From the NCBI GenBank assembly GCA_040081265.1, contig JBEBGV010000009.1:1-64000 (forward strand): a stretch of 64,000 bases of DNA, read 5' to 3'. Below the pieces are notes generated by a model. The model ran no database searches. It saw nothing but the letters and a program-made list of their open reading frames with translations, and was not told the origin of the DNA. The stretch comes from JBEBGV01 sp040081265 (GTDB taxonomy: Bacteria; Acidobacteriota; Vicinamibacteria; Vicinamibacterales; UBA2999). Numbering within the stretch: position 1 is the first letter of the stretch; each line of letters opens with the position of its first letter. The position numbers and the translations under genes are program-made. Shown here piece by piece: positions 1-6,805 of this stretch.

Positions 1-216
1 CCCGAGGTCAACCACCCGCCCCCCGCGCAGCAGCCGCCTGACCCGTCTGGCTGTCTCCCATGCCTCGAACAGCTCCTTGCGAGGCAGACATCCCGCGTGA
101 CACAGCTCCCGGCCGATGCGGTCAAAGAGCGTGTCGCCGGCGAAGCGACCCAGATCGTGGTCCGTCAGACGCCCTCGGGACGAGGGCAGGAACGATGTTG
201 CTGCGTCGGCCATCAT
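1..216 (-). CDS. Methyltransferase-like protein, N-terminal part (cut by window edge)
   Basis: Reading the minus strand from ATG at 216 (or the adjacent ATG at 213) gives 72 open codons that run off the left edge with no stop. The peptide reads in part LFDRIGRELCHAGCLPRKE, then an Arg-rich stretch and GGRVVDLG, which looks like the start of motif I of a class I SAM-dependent methyltransferase (normally continuing into a glycine-rich loop). The start lies 50 bases from the start of the divergent epimerase gene at 267. The methyltransferase call rests only on the last eight residues and a remembered similarity, so the substrate is unknown. The frame has no stop and good protein character, unlike the overlapping frames here. 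Confidence 0.6.
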   Translation of the reverse strand, partial: MMADAATSFLPSSRGRLTDHDLGRFAGDTLFDRIGRELCHAGCLPRKELFEAWETARRVRRLLRGGRVVDLG

Positions 217-266
217 CAGACATTCTCGCCCGGGATCGAATCCGACCCCGAGACAGAGGACAATGA

Positions 267-1280
267 ATGGCTGTGATGACCAAATCGCGGGTGCTGGTGA
301 CGGGAGGGGCTGGTTTCATAGGCTCCCACGTCGCAGATGCCCTGATCGCACGTGGCCACGAGGTCACCGTCCTCGACGACCTGAGCGGTGGCTTTCGGGA
401 GAATATTCCTGCCGCCGCAAACTTCGTCCAGGGGAGCGTGTCCGACCCGGCGACCGTCGATCGCGTGTTCGCAGGGCCGCGTTTCGATCACGTCTACCAC
501 CTCGCGGCCTATGCCGCCGAGGGGCTCAGCCACTTCATCAAGCGCTTCAACTACACGAACAACGTCATCGGCAGCGTCAACCTGATCAACGCCGCCGTGA
601 ACACAGGCGTGACCACGTTCGTGTTCACCTCGTCGATTGCGGTCTACGGCACCAGCGCCGAACTGCCGATGACCGAGGAGACCCCGGTTCACCCCGAGGA
701 CTCCTACGGCATCGCCAAGCACGCCGTGGAGCTCGAGCTCCACTCCTGCAAGGACCTGTTCGGGTTGAACTACGTCATCTTCCGCCCGCACAACGTCTTC
801 GGTCCCAGGCAGAACATCGGCGATCGCTACCGCAACGTCATCGGCATCTTCATGAACCAGATCATGCAGGGCCGTCCGATGACCGTGTTCGGCGACGGCG
901 CCCAGACCCGCGCCTTCAGCTATATCGACGATGTGGCGCCGGTGATTGCCGACGCGGTCACCACGCCCGCCTGCTGGAATCAGACGTTCAACGTCGGCGC
1001 CGATCGCTCGTGGTCGCTGCTCGAACTGGCCACTCGCGTGTCGGCGGCCATGGGTGTTGCAGCTGACGTTGAGCATCTGCCCGCGCGTCACGAGGTGCAG
1101 CACGCGCATTCGACGCACGACAAGGTGCGGCGCGTCTTCGGCGTCCGTCCCGAGACAACGCTCGAGGATGGACTGAGCGTGATGGCGGCATGGGTGCGAG
1201 AGCAGGGCGCGCGGACGAGTGCGCCCTTTGCGCACCTCGAGATCACCAGGAACATGCCGCCGGCCTGGCTTCCGTCGTGA
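267..1280 (+). CDS. NAD-dependent epimerase/dehydratase (UDP-glucose 4-epimerase-like)
   Basis: A 337-residue extended short-chain dehydrogenase acting on nucleotide sugars. The Rossmann motif TGGAGFIG is at residues 12-19, the acidic end of beta-2 is near LDDLSGG, TSS at 121-123 supplies the catalytic Ser, and YGIAK gives Tyr147 and Lys151. The length is normal for GalE/WbpP-like enzymes. The start at 267 has GAGG at 256-259; ATG at 276 is a possible alternative. The next gene begins inside the stop codon (GTGA at 1277), so this is the first gene of an operon with a methyltransferase and two glycosyltransferases. That points to making or modifying a sugar for a surface glycan. The exact substrate (4-epimerase, 4,6-dehydratase or other) cannot be fixed from these motifs. 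Confidence 0.88.
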   Translation: MAVMTKSRVLVTGGAGFIGSHVADALIARGHEVTVLDDLSGGFRENIPAAANFVQGSVSDPATVDRVFAGPRFDHVYHLAAYAAEGLSHFIKRFNYTNNVIGSVNLINAAVNTGVTTFVFTSSIAVYGTSAELPMTEETPVHPEDSYGIAKHAVELELHSCKDLFGLNYVIFRPHNVFGPRQNIGDRYRNVIGIFMNQIMQGRPMTVFGDGAQTRAFSYIDDVAPVIADAVTTPACWNQTFNVGADRSWSLLELATRVSAAMGVAADVEHLPARHEVQHAHSTHDKVRRVFGVRPETTLEDGLSVMAAWVREQGARTSAPFAHLEITRNMPPAWLPS

Positions 1281-1912
1281 CCGATTATCACCGCGCGCAC
1301 CTGACACCGGATCCTGCCCGCGCCGTCGTCTGGGCCGCCGTGGCCGCTCATCTGTCACGCTGGATTGACCCCGCATCGCATGTGCTCGAAGTCGGCGCTG
1401 GTTATTGCGACTGGATCAACAACGTCCGGGCGGCGCATCGTGTCGCCGTCGACGCATGGCCGGACTTCGTGAACTTCGCAGCCACCGGCGTGCAGGCCGT
1501 GGTGCTCGACGCCACCGTCCACCTGCGCACTGTCGGTGAGGGGTCGTACGACGTGGTCCTCGCCTCGAATGTGCTGGAACACTTCTCGCCGGATACCGCT
1601 GCGTCGGTCGTGTCCGACGTTGCGGCCGTGCTCAAGCCGGGCGGTCGCGTGATCCTGATTCAGCCGAACTTCAGGCTGGCGTGGCGCCGCTACTTTGATG
1701 ACTACACCCATCGCGCCATCTTCACGGACGTGTCGCTGCCGGCGCTCCTGGCGTCGCGTGGCTTGAGAACCGAGCTGGTCGAGCCCCGGTTTCTTCCCTA
1801 TTCAATGCGCGAGACCGCACTGCCGGTTCGACCCTGGCTTGTCAGTGCCTATCTGCGCTCACCGATCAAACCGATGGCAGGCCAGATGCTCGTCGTCGCA
1901 CGCAAGGATTGA
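1277..1912 (+). CDS. Class I SAM-dependent methyltransferase
   Basis: Start GTG at 1277 overlaps the TGA of the upstream epimerase (GTGA); the longer open frame upstream lies inside that gene and is not needed. The product is 211 residues. Motif I VLEVGAGYCDW is near residues 36-46, an acidic motif II (AVDAWP) follows, and SYDVVLASNVLEHF and LKPGGRVILIQPNF are the post-I and motif III blocks of the Methyltransf_11/25 type. NVLEHF is typical of methyltransferases in O-antigen and glycan clusters. It probably methylates a sugar or lipid intermediate handled by the neighbouring glycosyltransferases; the acceptor is not deducible. Confidence 0.85.
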   Translation: MTDYHRAHLTPDPARAVVWAAVAAHLSRWIDPASHVLEVGAGYCDWINNVRAAHRVAVDAWPDFVNFAATGVQAVVLDATVHLRTVGEGSYDVVLASNVLEHFSPDTAASVVSDVAAVLKPGGRVILIQPNFRLAWRRYFDDYTHRAIFTDVSLPALLASRGLRTELVEPRFLPYSMRETALPVRPWLVSAYLRSPIKPMAGQMLVVARKD

Positions 1913-2625
1913 CTGGTTCGCAAATGTGGGGCTCCCGTTCGGTCAGCATCGTCTTTCCTGCCTATAACGAAGAGCAGTACATCCGTGCGGCGGTGGAGGA
2001 CTTCTTCGTTGCCGGAGTCGTGGATGAAGTCGTTGTCGTCGACAACAACTCACGCGATCGCACGGCCGAGGAGGCGGGACACACGTCGGCGAGAGTCGTC
2101 CGGGAGACCGCGCAAGGCTACGGGCACGCGCTTCGACGGGGCCTGCGGGAAGCCACCGGCGATATCGTGATCCTGGCCGAACCCGACGGCACCTTCGTGG
2201 GCCGTGACGTGTTGAAGCTGCTCGCGTATGCCGACGACTTCGACATGGTGTGCGGCACCCGCACCACGCGCGAGCTGATCTGGGAGCAGGCCAACATGGG
2301 CTGGTTCATACGGATCGGCAACTGGGTTGTCGCCAAGTTCCTGCAGCTGCTGCACGATGGTCCGTCGTTGACCGACTGCGGGTGCACGCTGCGGCTGATT
2401 CACAGGTCGGCGCTGGCGCGGATCATTGATGACCTGACCGTCGGCGGCTCGCACTTCCTTCCCGAGATGGTGATCCTCGGCCTGAAGCGGGGACTTCGAA
2501 TTATCGAGGTGCCGGTGAACTACCGTGGCCGCGTCGGAGAGTCGAAGATCACCGGTACGTTGTCCGGGACGCTGCGTACCGGGTTCAGGATGATCTCGCT
2601 GATTCTTCGAGGGCGGTTTCGTTGA
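1909..2625 (+). CDS. Glycosyltransferase family 2 (polyprenyl-phosphate sugar transferase type)
   Basis: A 238-residue GT-A enzyme. VSIVFPAYNEE near residue 12-22 is the nucleotide-binding start of GT2, VVVDNNSRDRT is the first aspartate region, and EPDGTF is the DXD-like segment. The overall pattern matches dolichyl/undecaprenyl-phosphate mannosyl- or glucosyltransferases (DPM1/GtrB-like) but without the two C-terminal membrane helices of GtrB. The start is TTG at 1909, overlapping the previous stop as TTGA; ATG at 1924 is an alternative. It likely charges a polyprenyl phosphate carrier used by the membrane enzyme encoded next. The sugar donor is unknown. Confidence 0.87.
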   Translation: MTGSQMWGSRSVSIVFPAYNEEQYIRAAVEDFFVAGVVDEVVVVDNNSRDRTAEEAGHTSARVVRETAQGYGHALRRGLREATGDIVILAEPDGTFVGRDVLKLLAYADDFDMVCGTRTTRELIWEQANMGWFIRIGNWVVAKFLQLLHDGPSLTDCGCTLRLIHRSALARIIDDLTVGGSHFLPEMVILGLKRGLRIIEVPVNYRGRVGESKITGTLSGTLRTGFRMISLILRGRFR

Positions 2626-4244
2626 CGAGGCACCCCTGGCGAGTGGCGACTGTCGTCGTGATCCTTGCCGCGGTCCTGCCATACCTGCCAACACTCGGCG
2701 ATTACTTCATACAGGACGACTTTGGTGTCGTCTGGCTGTTTGCACAGCGGTCGCCTCTGCATTTCGTGGATTGGTTCACGGGGCCGTGGACTGAGGACAT
2801 CTGGGGTTACGTTCCCGATGAAGTCCGGCCGTTTCCGGCTCTCTCGTATTCGGTGATGGCGTGGTTCGGCTCCGGCTCGCCGGTGGCCAATCACGTGCTC
2901 AACATCACTCTCCATGCGGCCAACGCAACGCTCGTGATGGGGCTGGCGCGATGGGCGGCTGGTGTGAGCCTGCCGGGAGCGGCTCTGGCCGGCCTCGTGT
3001 TTGCGGTGATGCCGATCCAGGCCGAGAGTGTGGCGTGGGTAACGGGCCGTGTCGATTCGCTGCCTGCGTTCTTCTACCTGGCGTCGTTTGCGACGTTTGT
3101 GCTCTGGCGGAGCAGTCACAGAACGACGACCTACGCGTGGTCGGTGGCGCTCTGCTTCATGGCGCTGTTCAGCAAGCAGAACACGATCACACTCGGCCCG
3201 GCGCTGGTGCTGTACGACCTGATGGTCGCCCGCCAGCCGGTGCGAGTGTCATGGAGCTGGTTCCGCCCGTACGCGCCGTTCGCCGCGCTCACCGCCGGGT
3301 TCCTGCTCCTTCGGTTTGTTCTCTTCAACGAGGTGGCTCGCGAGGGCATTCTCAACAGCCAGCGGGTATCCGAGTTCTTCTCCGATACGTCACGGCACCT
3401 CGTTCGCCTGGCTCTCGGCGACTCCTACATGCGGACGCCGGCCCTGCAGGCCGCCCTGATTGTGGCGGTGGTGTTGCTCGCTGTCTGGCTGCTGGCTCGG
3501 CGAGGAGAGCGAACCGCCGCGTCGTCAGCAGTCGGTCCCGCGGTGTACTTCGGAGGTGCGTGGATCGCACTGGGGGTGGCGCCAATCCTGATGGCGGGCT
3601 ACTACTCGCCACGCCACATGTATCTCGCGTCCGCCGGGTGGGCCGTTCTCGTGGGAACGGTGTTCGATGTGTTGTGGACGCGCACGTCCCCACGGCTGGT
3701 GCGGCAGGCAGTTGCCGTCGGCGGGGCCGCTCTGGTGGTCTTCTACGCAGTCCAGTTGCGAGTGGTTGTTCGCGACTGGAACCAGCGAGGGGTGGTGTCA
3801 CGCCAGGCCGTCATTGACCTCGAGCGGGAAGTCGCGTCTCTCCCCGAGGGAACCCTGGTGATTCTCGGCGTCCCCGGCTCGAGCTGGGGGTATTCTGTGC
3901 CCTACTCAGCCCGCCCGCCGTTCACCAGCACCGACCTGACCACCCGCGTCCGGCTCGTCTCGGACTCAGTGCAGCACTGCTGTCCTGTCCATCTGTGGGA
4001 GGCATACACCAGGCAGACGCTTCGTGAGTGGCTGGCCCGACCCGATCGTCCGCCGGTCGTGGCCCTGAACTGGAATGCCCGCACCGCCGCGATGTCTCGC
4101 CTGACCGAGCAGGAAGAACCGTACCTGCGGCCGCTGATGCAGGTGTGGCTCGCCACCGACAATCGCGTCACCCTCAACGGCGCGATTCACAACCTGCTCA
4201 ACAACCACGTGGCGCCTCGCCCACCCGTGCGCCGCCCCAACTAG
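2622..4244 (+). CDS. Multi-pass membrane glycosyltransferase, GT-C/PMT-like
   Basis: A 540-residue integral membrane protein starting at TTG 2622, which overlaps the GT2 stop as TTGA. It has a first hydrophobic helix at residues 9-24, followed by DYFIQDDF with the paired Asp32-Asp33 expected in the first extracytoplasmic loop of GT-C enzymes (PMT/ArnT/TMTC-like). Roughly ten more hydrophobic segments follow, then a soluble C-terminal domain from about residue 390. GT-C enzymes use polyprenyl-phosphate sugars on the outer face of the inner membrane, which fits the GT2 gene just upstream. It is the last gene of the operon; paired palindromes follow at 4255. The acceptor (protein, lipid or glycan) is unknown. 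Confidence 0.75.
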   Translation: MTRHPWRVATVVVILAAVLPYLPTLGDYFIQDDFGVVWLFAQRSPLHFVDWFTGPWTEDIWGYVPDEVRPFPALSYSVMAWFGSGSPVANHVLNITLHAANATLVMGLARWAAGVSLPGAALAGLVFAVMPIQAESVAWVTGRVDSLPAFFYLASFATFVLWRSSHRTTTYAWSVALCFMALFSKQNTITLGPALVLYDLMVARQPVRVSWSWFRPYAPFAALTAGFLLLRFVLFNEVAREGILNSQRVSEFFSDTSRHLVRLALGDSYMRTPALQAALIVAVVLLAVWLLARRGERTAASSAVGPAVYFGGAWIALGVAPILMAGYYSPRHMYLASAGWAVLVGTVFDVLWTRTSPRLVRQAVAVGGAALVVFYAVQLRVVVRDWNQRGVVSRQAVIDLEREVASLPEGTLVILGVPGSSWGYSVPYSARPPFTSTDLTTRVRLVSDSVQHCCPVHLWEAYTRQTLREWLARPDRPPVVALNWNARTAAMSRLTEQEEPYLRPLMQVWLATDNRVTLNGAIHNLLNNHVAPRPPVRRPN

Positions 4245-4254
4245 CCGGGCCCAA

Positions 4255-4275
4255 AATAGGGGTCAGACCCCTATT
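4255..4275. repeat. REP-like palindrome, copy 1
   Basis: A perfect 21-base inverted repeat: arms AATAGGGGTC and GACCCCTATT around a single central A. It lies 10 bases after the stop of the plus-strand glycosyltransferase. It can fold as a strong hairpin and may serve as a terminator. The GGGGTC/GACCCC core is shared with the second copy at 4319. I recall similar cores beside REP-associated tyrosine transposase genes in other bacteria, but no such gene is visible in this window. Confidence 0.7.
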
Positions 4276-4318
4276 CCCCCCGCCGTGATAGCGGCGCCTG
4301 GACGATGTGTCGCTTCAG

Positions 4319-4341
4319 AAAATGGGGTCTGACCCCATTTT
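4319..4341. repeat. REP-like palindrome, copy 2
   Basis: A perfect 23-base inverted repeat: arms AAAATGGGGTC and GACCCCATTTT around a central T, followed by a further T-rich run (positions 4342-4350) on the plus strand. It is 11 bases from the stop of the minus-strand flavoprotein gene. Together with copy 1 it forms a pair of the REPIN kind between two converging genes. The hairpin plus T tract would also work as a rho-independent terminator for the plus-strand operon. Confidence 0.7.
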
Positions 4342-4352
4342 TCAATTTTTCA

Positions 4353-5417
4353 TCACAGGGGCGCGTAGTCGATGTACCCCTTCGGGCCCGGCGAGTAGAA
4401 CGTGGTGGCGTCAAACGGAGTCAGCGGCGCTGACGTCGCAAACCGCGCGGGCAGGTCCGGGTTCGACGTGAAGAGCTTGCCGAACACCACGAAGTCAGCC
4501 ATGCCCGATGCAACGGCGGCATTGCCCGTCTCATAGTCAAAGCCCCCGCCGACGGCGAAGGTGCCCGGATAGAGCGGACGCAGCAGCTCGAAGGCGTTCG
4601 GCAGCCCGGGCGTCCGCAGCACGTGCAGATACGACAGTCCCATCGGCGCCAGCGCCTTCACGAGCGTTGTGTAGGTCTCCGCAGGGTCGTCGTCCTGGAT
4701 GTCGTTGAACGCCATCGCGGGACTGATCTTGATGCCGACACGAGATGGTGACCCCGCCGCTGCGCTCATCGCCTCGAGCGTCTCGAGGACGAACCGGACA
4801 CGGCGCTGGACGTCGCCGCCATACCCGTCGGTGCGCTTGTTGGCGCCGGTGGAGAGAAACTGCATCGGCAGGTAACCAGATGCGGCGTGCAGTTCAACGC
4901 CGTCGAATCCTGCGGCCATCGCGTTCCGGGTCGCGTGGGCAAACTGCTCGATGACGGCCGGCACCTCGCTGGTGTCGAGCGCACGGGGCGCGTCGAAGTC
5001 CTGCAACTTGAGCGAGTCGGTCCAGATCTGGCCCTTGGCCGGAACCGCCGACGGCGCGACAAGCGGTTGGTCGGTGTAGCGATTGGCAGCGTGTCCGATA
5101 CGGCCCACGTGCATCAGCTGCATGAAGATGTGACCGCCCCTGGCGTGCACCGCGTCAGTCACTTTCTTCCACGACACCACTTGTTCCGCAGACTCGATTG
5201 CCGGTGTTCTGGCGTAGCCCATGCCCACCGCCGACGGTGCGGTTCCCTCGCTGACGATCAGGCCGGCGGAGGCACGCTGGCCGTAGTACTCGACGGCCAT
5301 ATCGGTGTGAACGCCGCGACCTTCGGCACGGCTCCTCGTCATCGGCGCCATGATGATGCGGTTGGGTGTGTCGAAGCCGTTGATGCGGCCGGGTCTGAGA
5401 AGTGCGATGTCAGTCAT
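4353..5417 (-). CDS. Old Yellow Enzyme family ene-reductase (NemA-like)
   Basis: A 354-residue FMN-dependent TIM-barrel oxidoreductase reducing activated C=C bonds with NAD(P)H. Family marks are the N-terminal RIIMAPMTRSRA segment, IVSEGT, HIFMQLMHVGRIGH, the GFDGVELHAASGYL block with the substrate-binding His, and the C-terminal VVFGKLFTSNPDLPAR FMN-phosphate segment. It is full length for NemA/xenobiotic reductases. It lies 31 bases downstream of the ATP-grasp gene on the same strand, so the two are probably co-transcribed, divergently from the large synthase gene. An added role in reducing an unsaturated product of that locus is possible but only inferred from position. Confidence 0.9.
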   Translation of the reverse strand: MTDIALLRPGRINGFDTPNRIIMAPMTRSRAEGRGVHTDMAVEYYGQRASAGLIVSEGTAPSAVGMGYARTPAIESAEQVVSWKKVTDAVHARGGHIFMQLMHVGRIGHAANRYTDQPLVAPSAVPAKGQIWTDSLKLQDFDAPRALDTSEVPAVIEQFAHATRNAMAAGFDGVELHAASGYLPMQFLSTGANKRTDGYGGDVQRRVRFVLETLEAMSAAAGSPSRVGIKISPAMAFNDIQDDDPAETYTTLVKALAPMGLSYLHVLRTPGLPNAFELLRPLYPGTFAVGGGFDYETGNAAVASGMADFVVFGKLFTSNPDLPARFATSAPLTPFDATTFYSPGPKGYIDYAPL

Positions 5418-5448
5418 GTGACGTTCATGGTACTTCCTCGCGGGCGGC

Positions 5449-6576
5449 TCAGGCGGACCCGTGAAGCCGGTCGAGCATCACGTGCATGCCATGACGCGTG
5501 ACGCCTGGCGCCTGCGGACCCACAAGGAGCATTGGCAGGGGATCCCAGAGGTGATTGGCCTCAACGATCACCGGTCCGGTCGGCGTCAGCGCCACGTCCC
5601 AACCGAGGGTCCTGAGTGGCAGAAACAGTTCGGCCGCGCTGCGGGCCAGGGCGACAGCCTCGCCCCAGAAGGGCAGCTGGAATCCGGCGATCTGAACATT
5701 GGTGGCCGGGTGAGCGTCCACACGCACCACGCCCACGCCATCGGGTGCGATGGTCATCGCTGCCCCGAGGACGCCGGTGTCGATCGCGATGTTCGAGACC
5801 AGGTTTCCGGTCTTGCCGTGCCTGAAGTTGTCGATGACATTTGTTCCAGTGATGATCTTGAAGTTGACGTAGAGCACCTCCGCGCGTCCCTTGTCGTCAA
5901 CGAAGGTCGTCATGCGGACAGTCTGCAGGAACGGAGTGCCCGACAGACGAACCAGCTCCGGATGACTTTCCAGGCGCTCCTGAATCACAAATTGCTTGTG
6001 CCTGACATCGGAGGCAAGCAGGTCGTAGAGGTTCGCGGCTGAGTACGTGCCTTCGCTGTTCTGGAACCGATCGGCCGTCCTCTCAAAGAAGTGCACCTGC
6101 TCGCCGAACCCGCTTCTCGCGGGCTTGATGATGAATTCACGGGGCAGTTGCGTTGAGAAGAACTCCTCCCAGGCCGTGCGCGACGACACGACGTTGCCGC
6201 CTGCGGCCGGTCCTGTCGTCGGGTCGAACACTGCCAGCGTGCGGGCGACAGGGAGGCCAACCTGGAGGCAGCGCGAGTTGAACATCGCCTTGTCACCGGT
6301 GAGCCAGAAGAGATCGTCCGGGTTTACCCGCCGTTGGAGGCTCACCAGCCTCGCCTTCGAGACGCAGCCTGAAAGCGCCTCCGGGGAGGTGGCCGGATCG
6401 GCGAGACCCATCCGCAGTGCGTCGCGCGGCCCGATCCGTTGGCGGAGATAGAGCCGTGCCAGGTGAAGCAGCACTCCGGGCGCCGACGACCCGTAACGGC
6501 GGGCGGCGATGTCGCAACCGCGAACGATCTGGCGCAACTTCTCCGGAAGGCGTGGCGGCGCTGAGGCATCAGCCAT
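5449..6576 (-). CDS. Sugar-transfer-associated ATP-grasp protein
   Basis: A 375-residue protein resembling the ATP-grasp family annotated as sugar-transfer-associated (PF14397 type). LTGDKAMFNSRC is the N-terminal ATP-grasp entry. EFIIKPARSGFGEQVHFF has the ATP-binding Lys and glycine loop, FVIQERL the hinge, and the C-terminal GWDVALTPTGPVIVEANH has the metal-binding Glu/Asn pair. I place the start at ATG 6576, with AGGA about 9 bases upstream, not at a GTG 45 bases further up. ATP-grasp enzymes join a carboxylate to an amine or thiol through an acyl phosphate. The gene is divergent from the lipid synthase and could ligate or tailor its product. The substrate is unknown. Confidence 0.72.
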   Translation of the reverse strand: MADASAPPRLPEKLRQIVRGCDIAARRYGSSAPGVLLHLARLYLRQRIGPRDALRMGLADPATSPEALSGCVSKARLVSLQRRVNPDDLFWLTGDKAMFNSRCLQVGLPVARTLAVFDPTTGPAAGGNVVSSRTAWEEFFSTQLPREFIIKPARSGFGEQVHFFERTADRFQNSEGTYSAANLYDLLASDVRHKQFVIQERLESHPELVRLSGTPFLQTVRMTTFVDDKGRAEVLYVNFKIITGTNVIDNFRHGKTGNLVSNIAIDTGVLGAAMTIAPDGVGVVRVDAHPATNVQIAGFQLPFWGEAVALARSAAELFLPLRTLGWDVALTPTGPVIVEANHLWDPLPMLLVGPQAPGVTRHGMHVMLDRLHGSA

Positions 6577-6805
6577 GCGGCGGCATCCTAGCACGCGCGT
6601 ACTGCCGTCACCGGCGGACACATATGCCCGCCGTCAGAGCAAGTCGGCCGATAGGCAACCTTTAGTCGACAACTTCAGGGAAGACGGAATACGCGGGGGC
6701 CAGGCGTCGCTGCGACGCGAGGTCCGCGGCGCCTCCTGGCCAGGCGGCGGCATGGCACAGCCCTGCGCATAACGCGATGCCGCGTCACAGCCATATCAGA
6801 GGCCA
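6577..6805. promoter_or_regulatory. Divergent intergenic region between ATP-grasp and synthase genes
   Basis: These 229 bases separate two diverging genes and must hold both promoters. The only clear structure is a 15-base inverted repeat at 6704-6718 (arms GCGTCG/CGACGC, loop CTG), which could be an operator half-site pair or a small hairpin. I see no convincing -35/-10 pair, and no small gene with a credible start. If the synthase really starts at the GTG at 6902, this leader is about 96 bases longer. Confidence 0.35.

Noticed and set aside
216..1376. A 386-codon open frame on the minus strand across the epimerase gene
   Set aside because: Shadow of the epimerase, which has all SDR motifs. 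The genuine minus-strand gene here is the short frame from 216 leftwards.
6704..6718. 15-base inverted repeat before the synthase as a terminator or attenuator
   Set aside because: Only six base pairs, no T run, and too far from either start to judge. Noted under the intergenic region but not called as a separate site.
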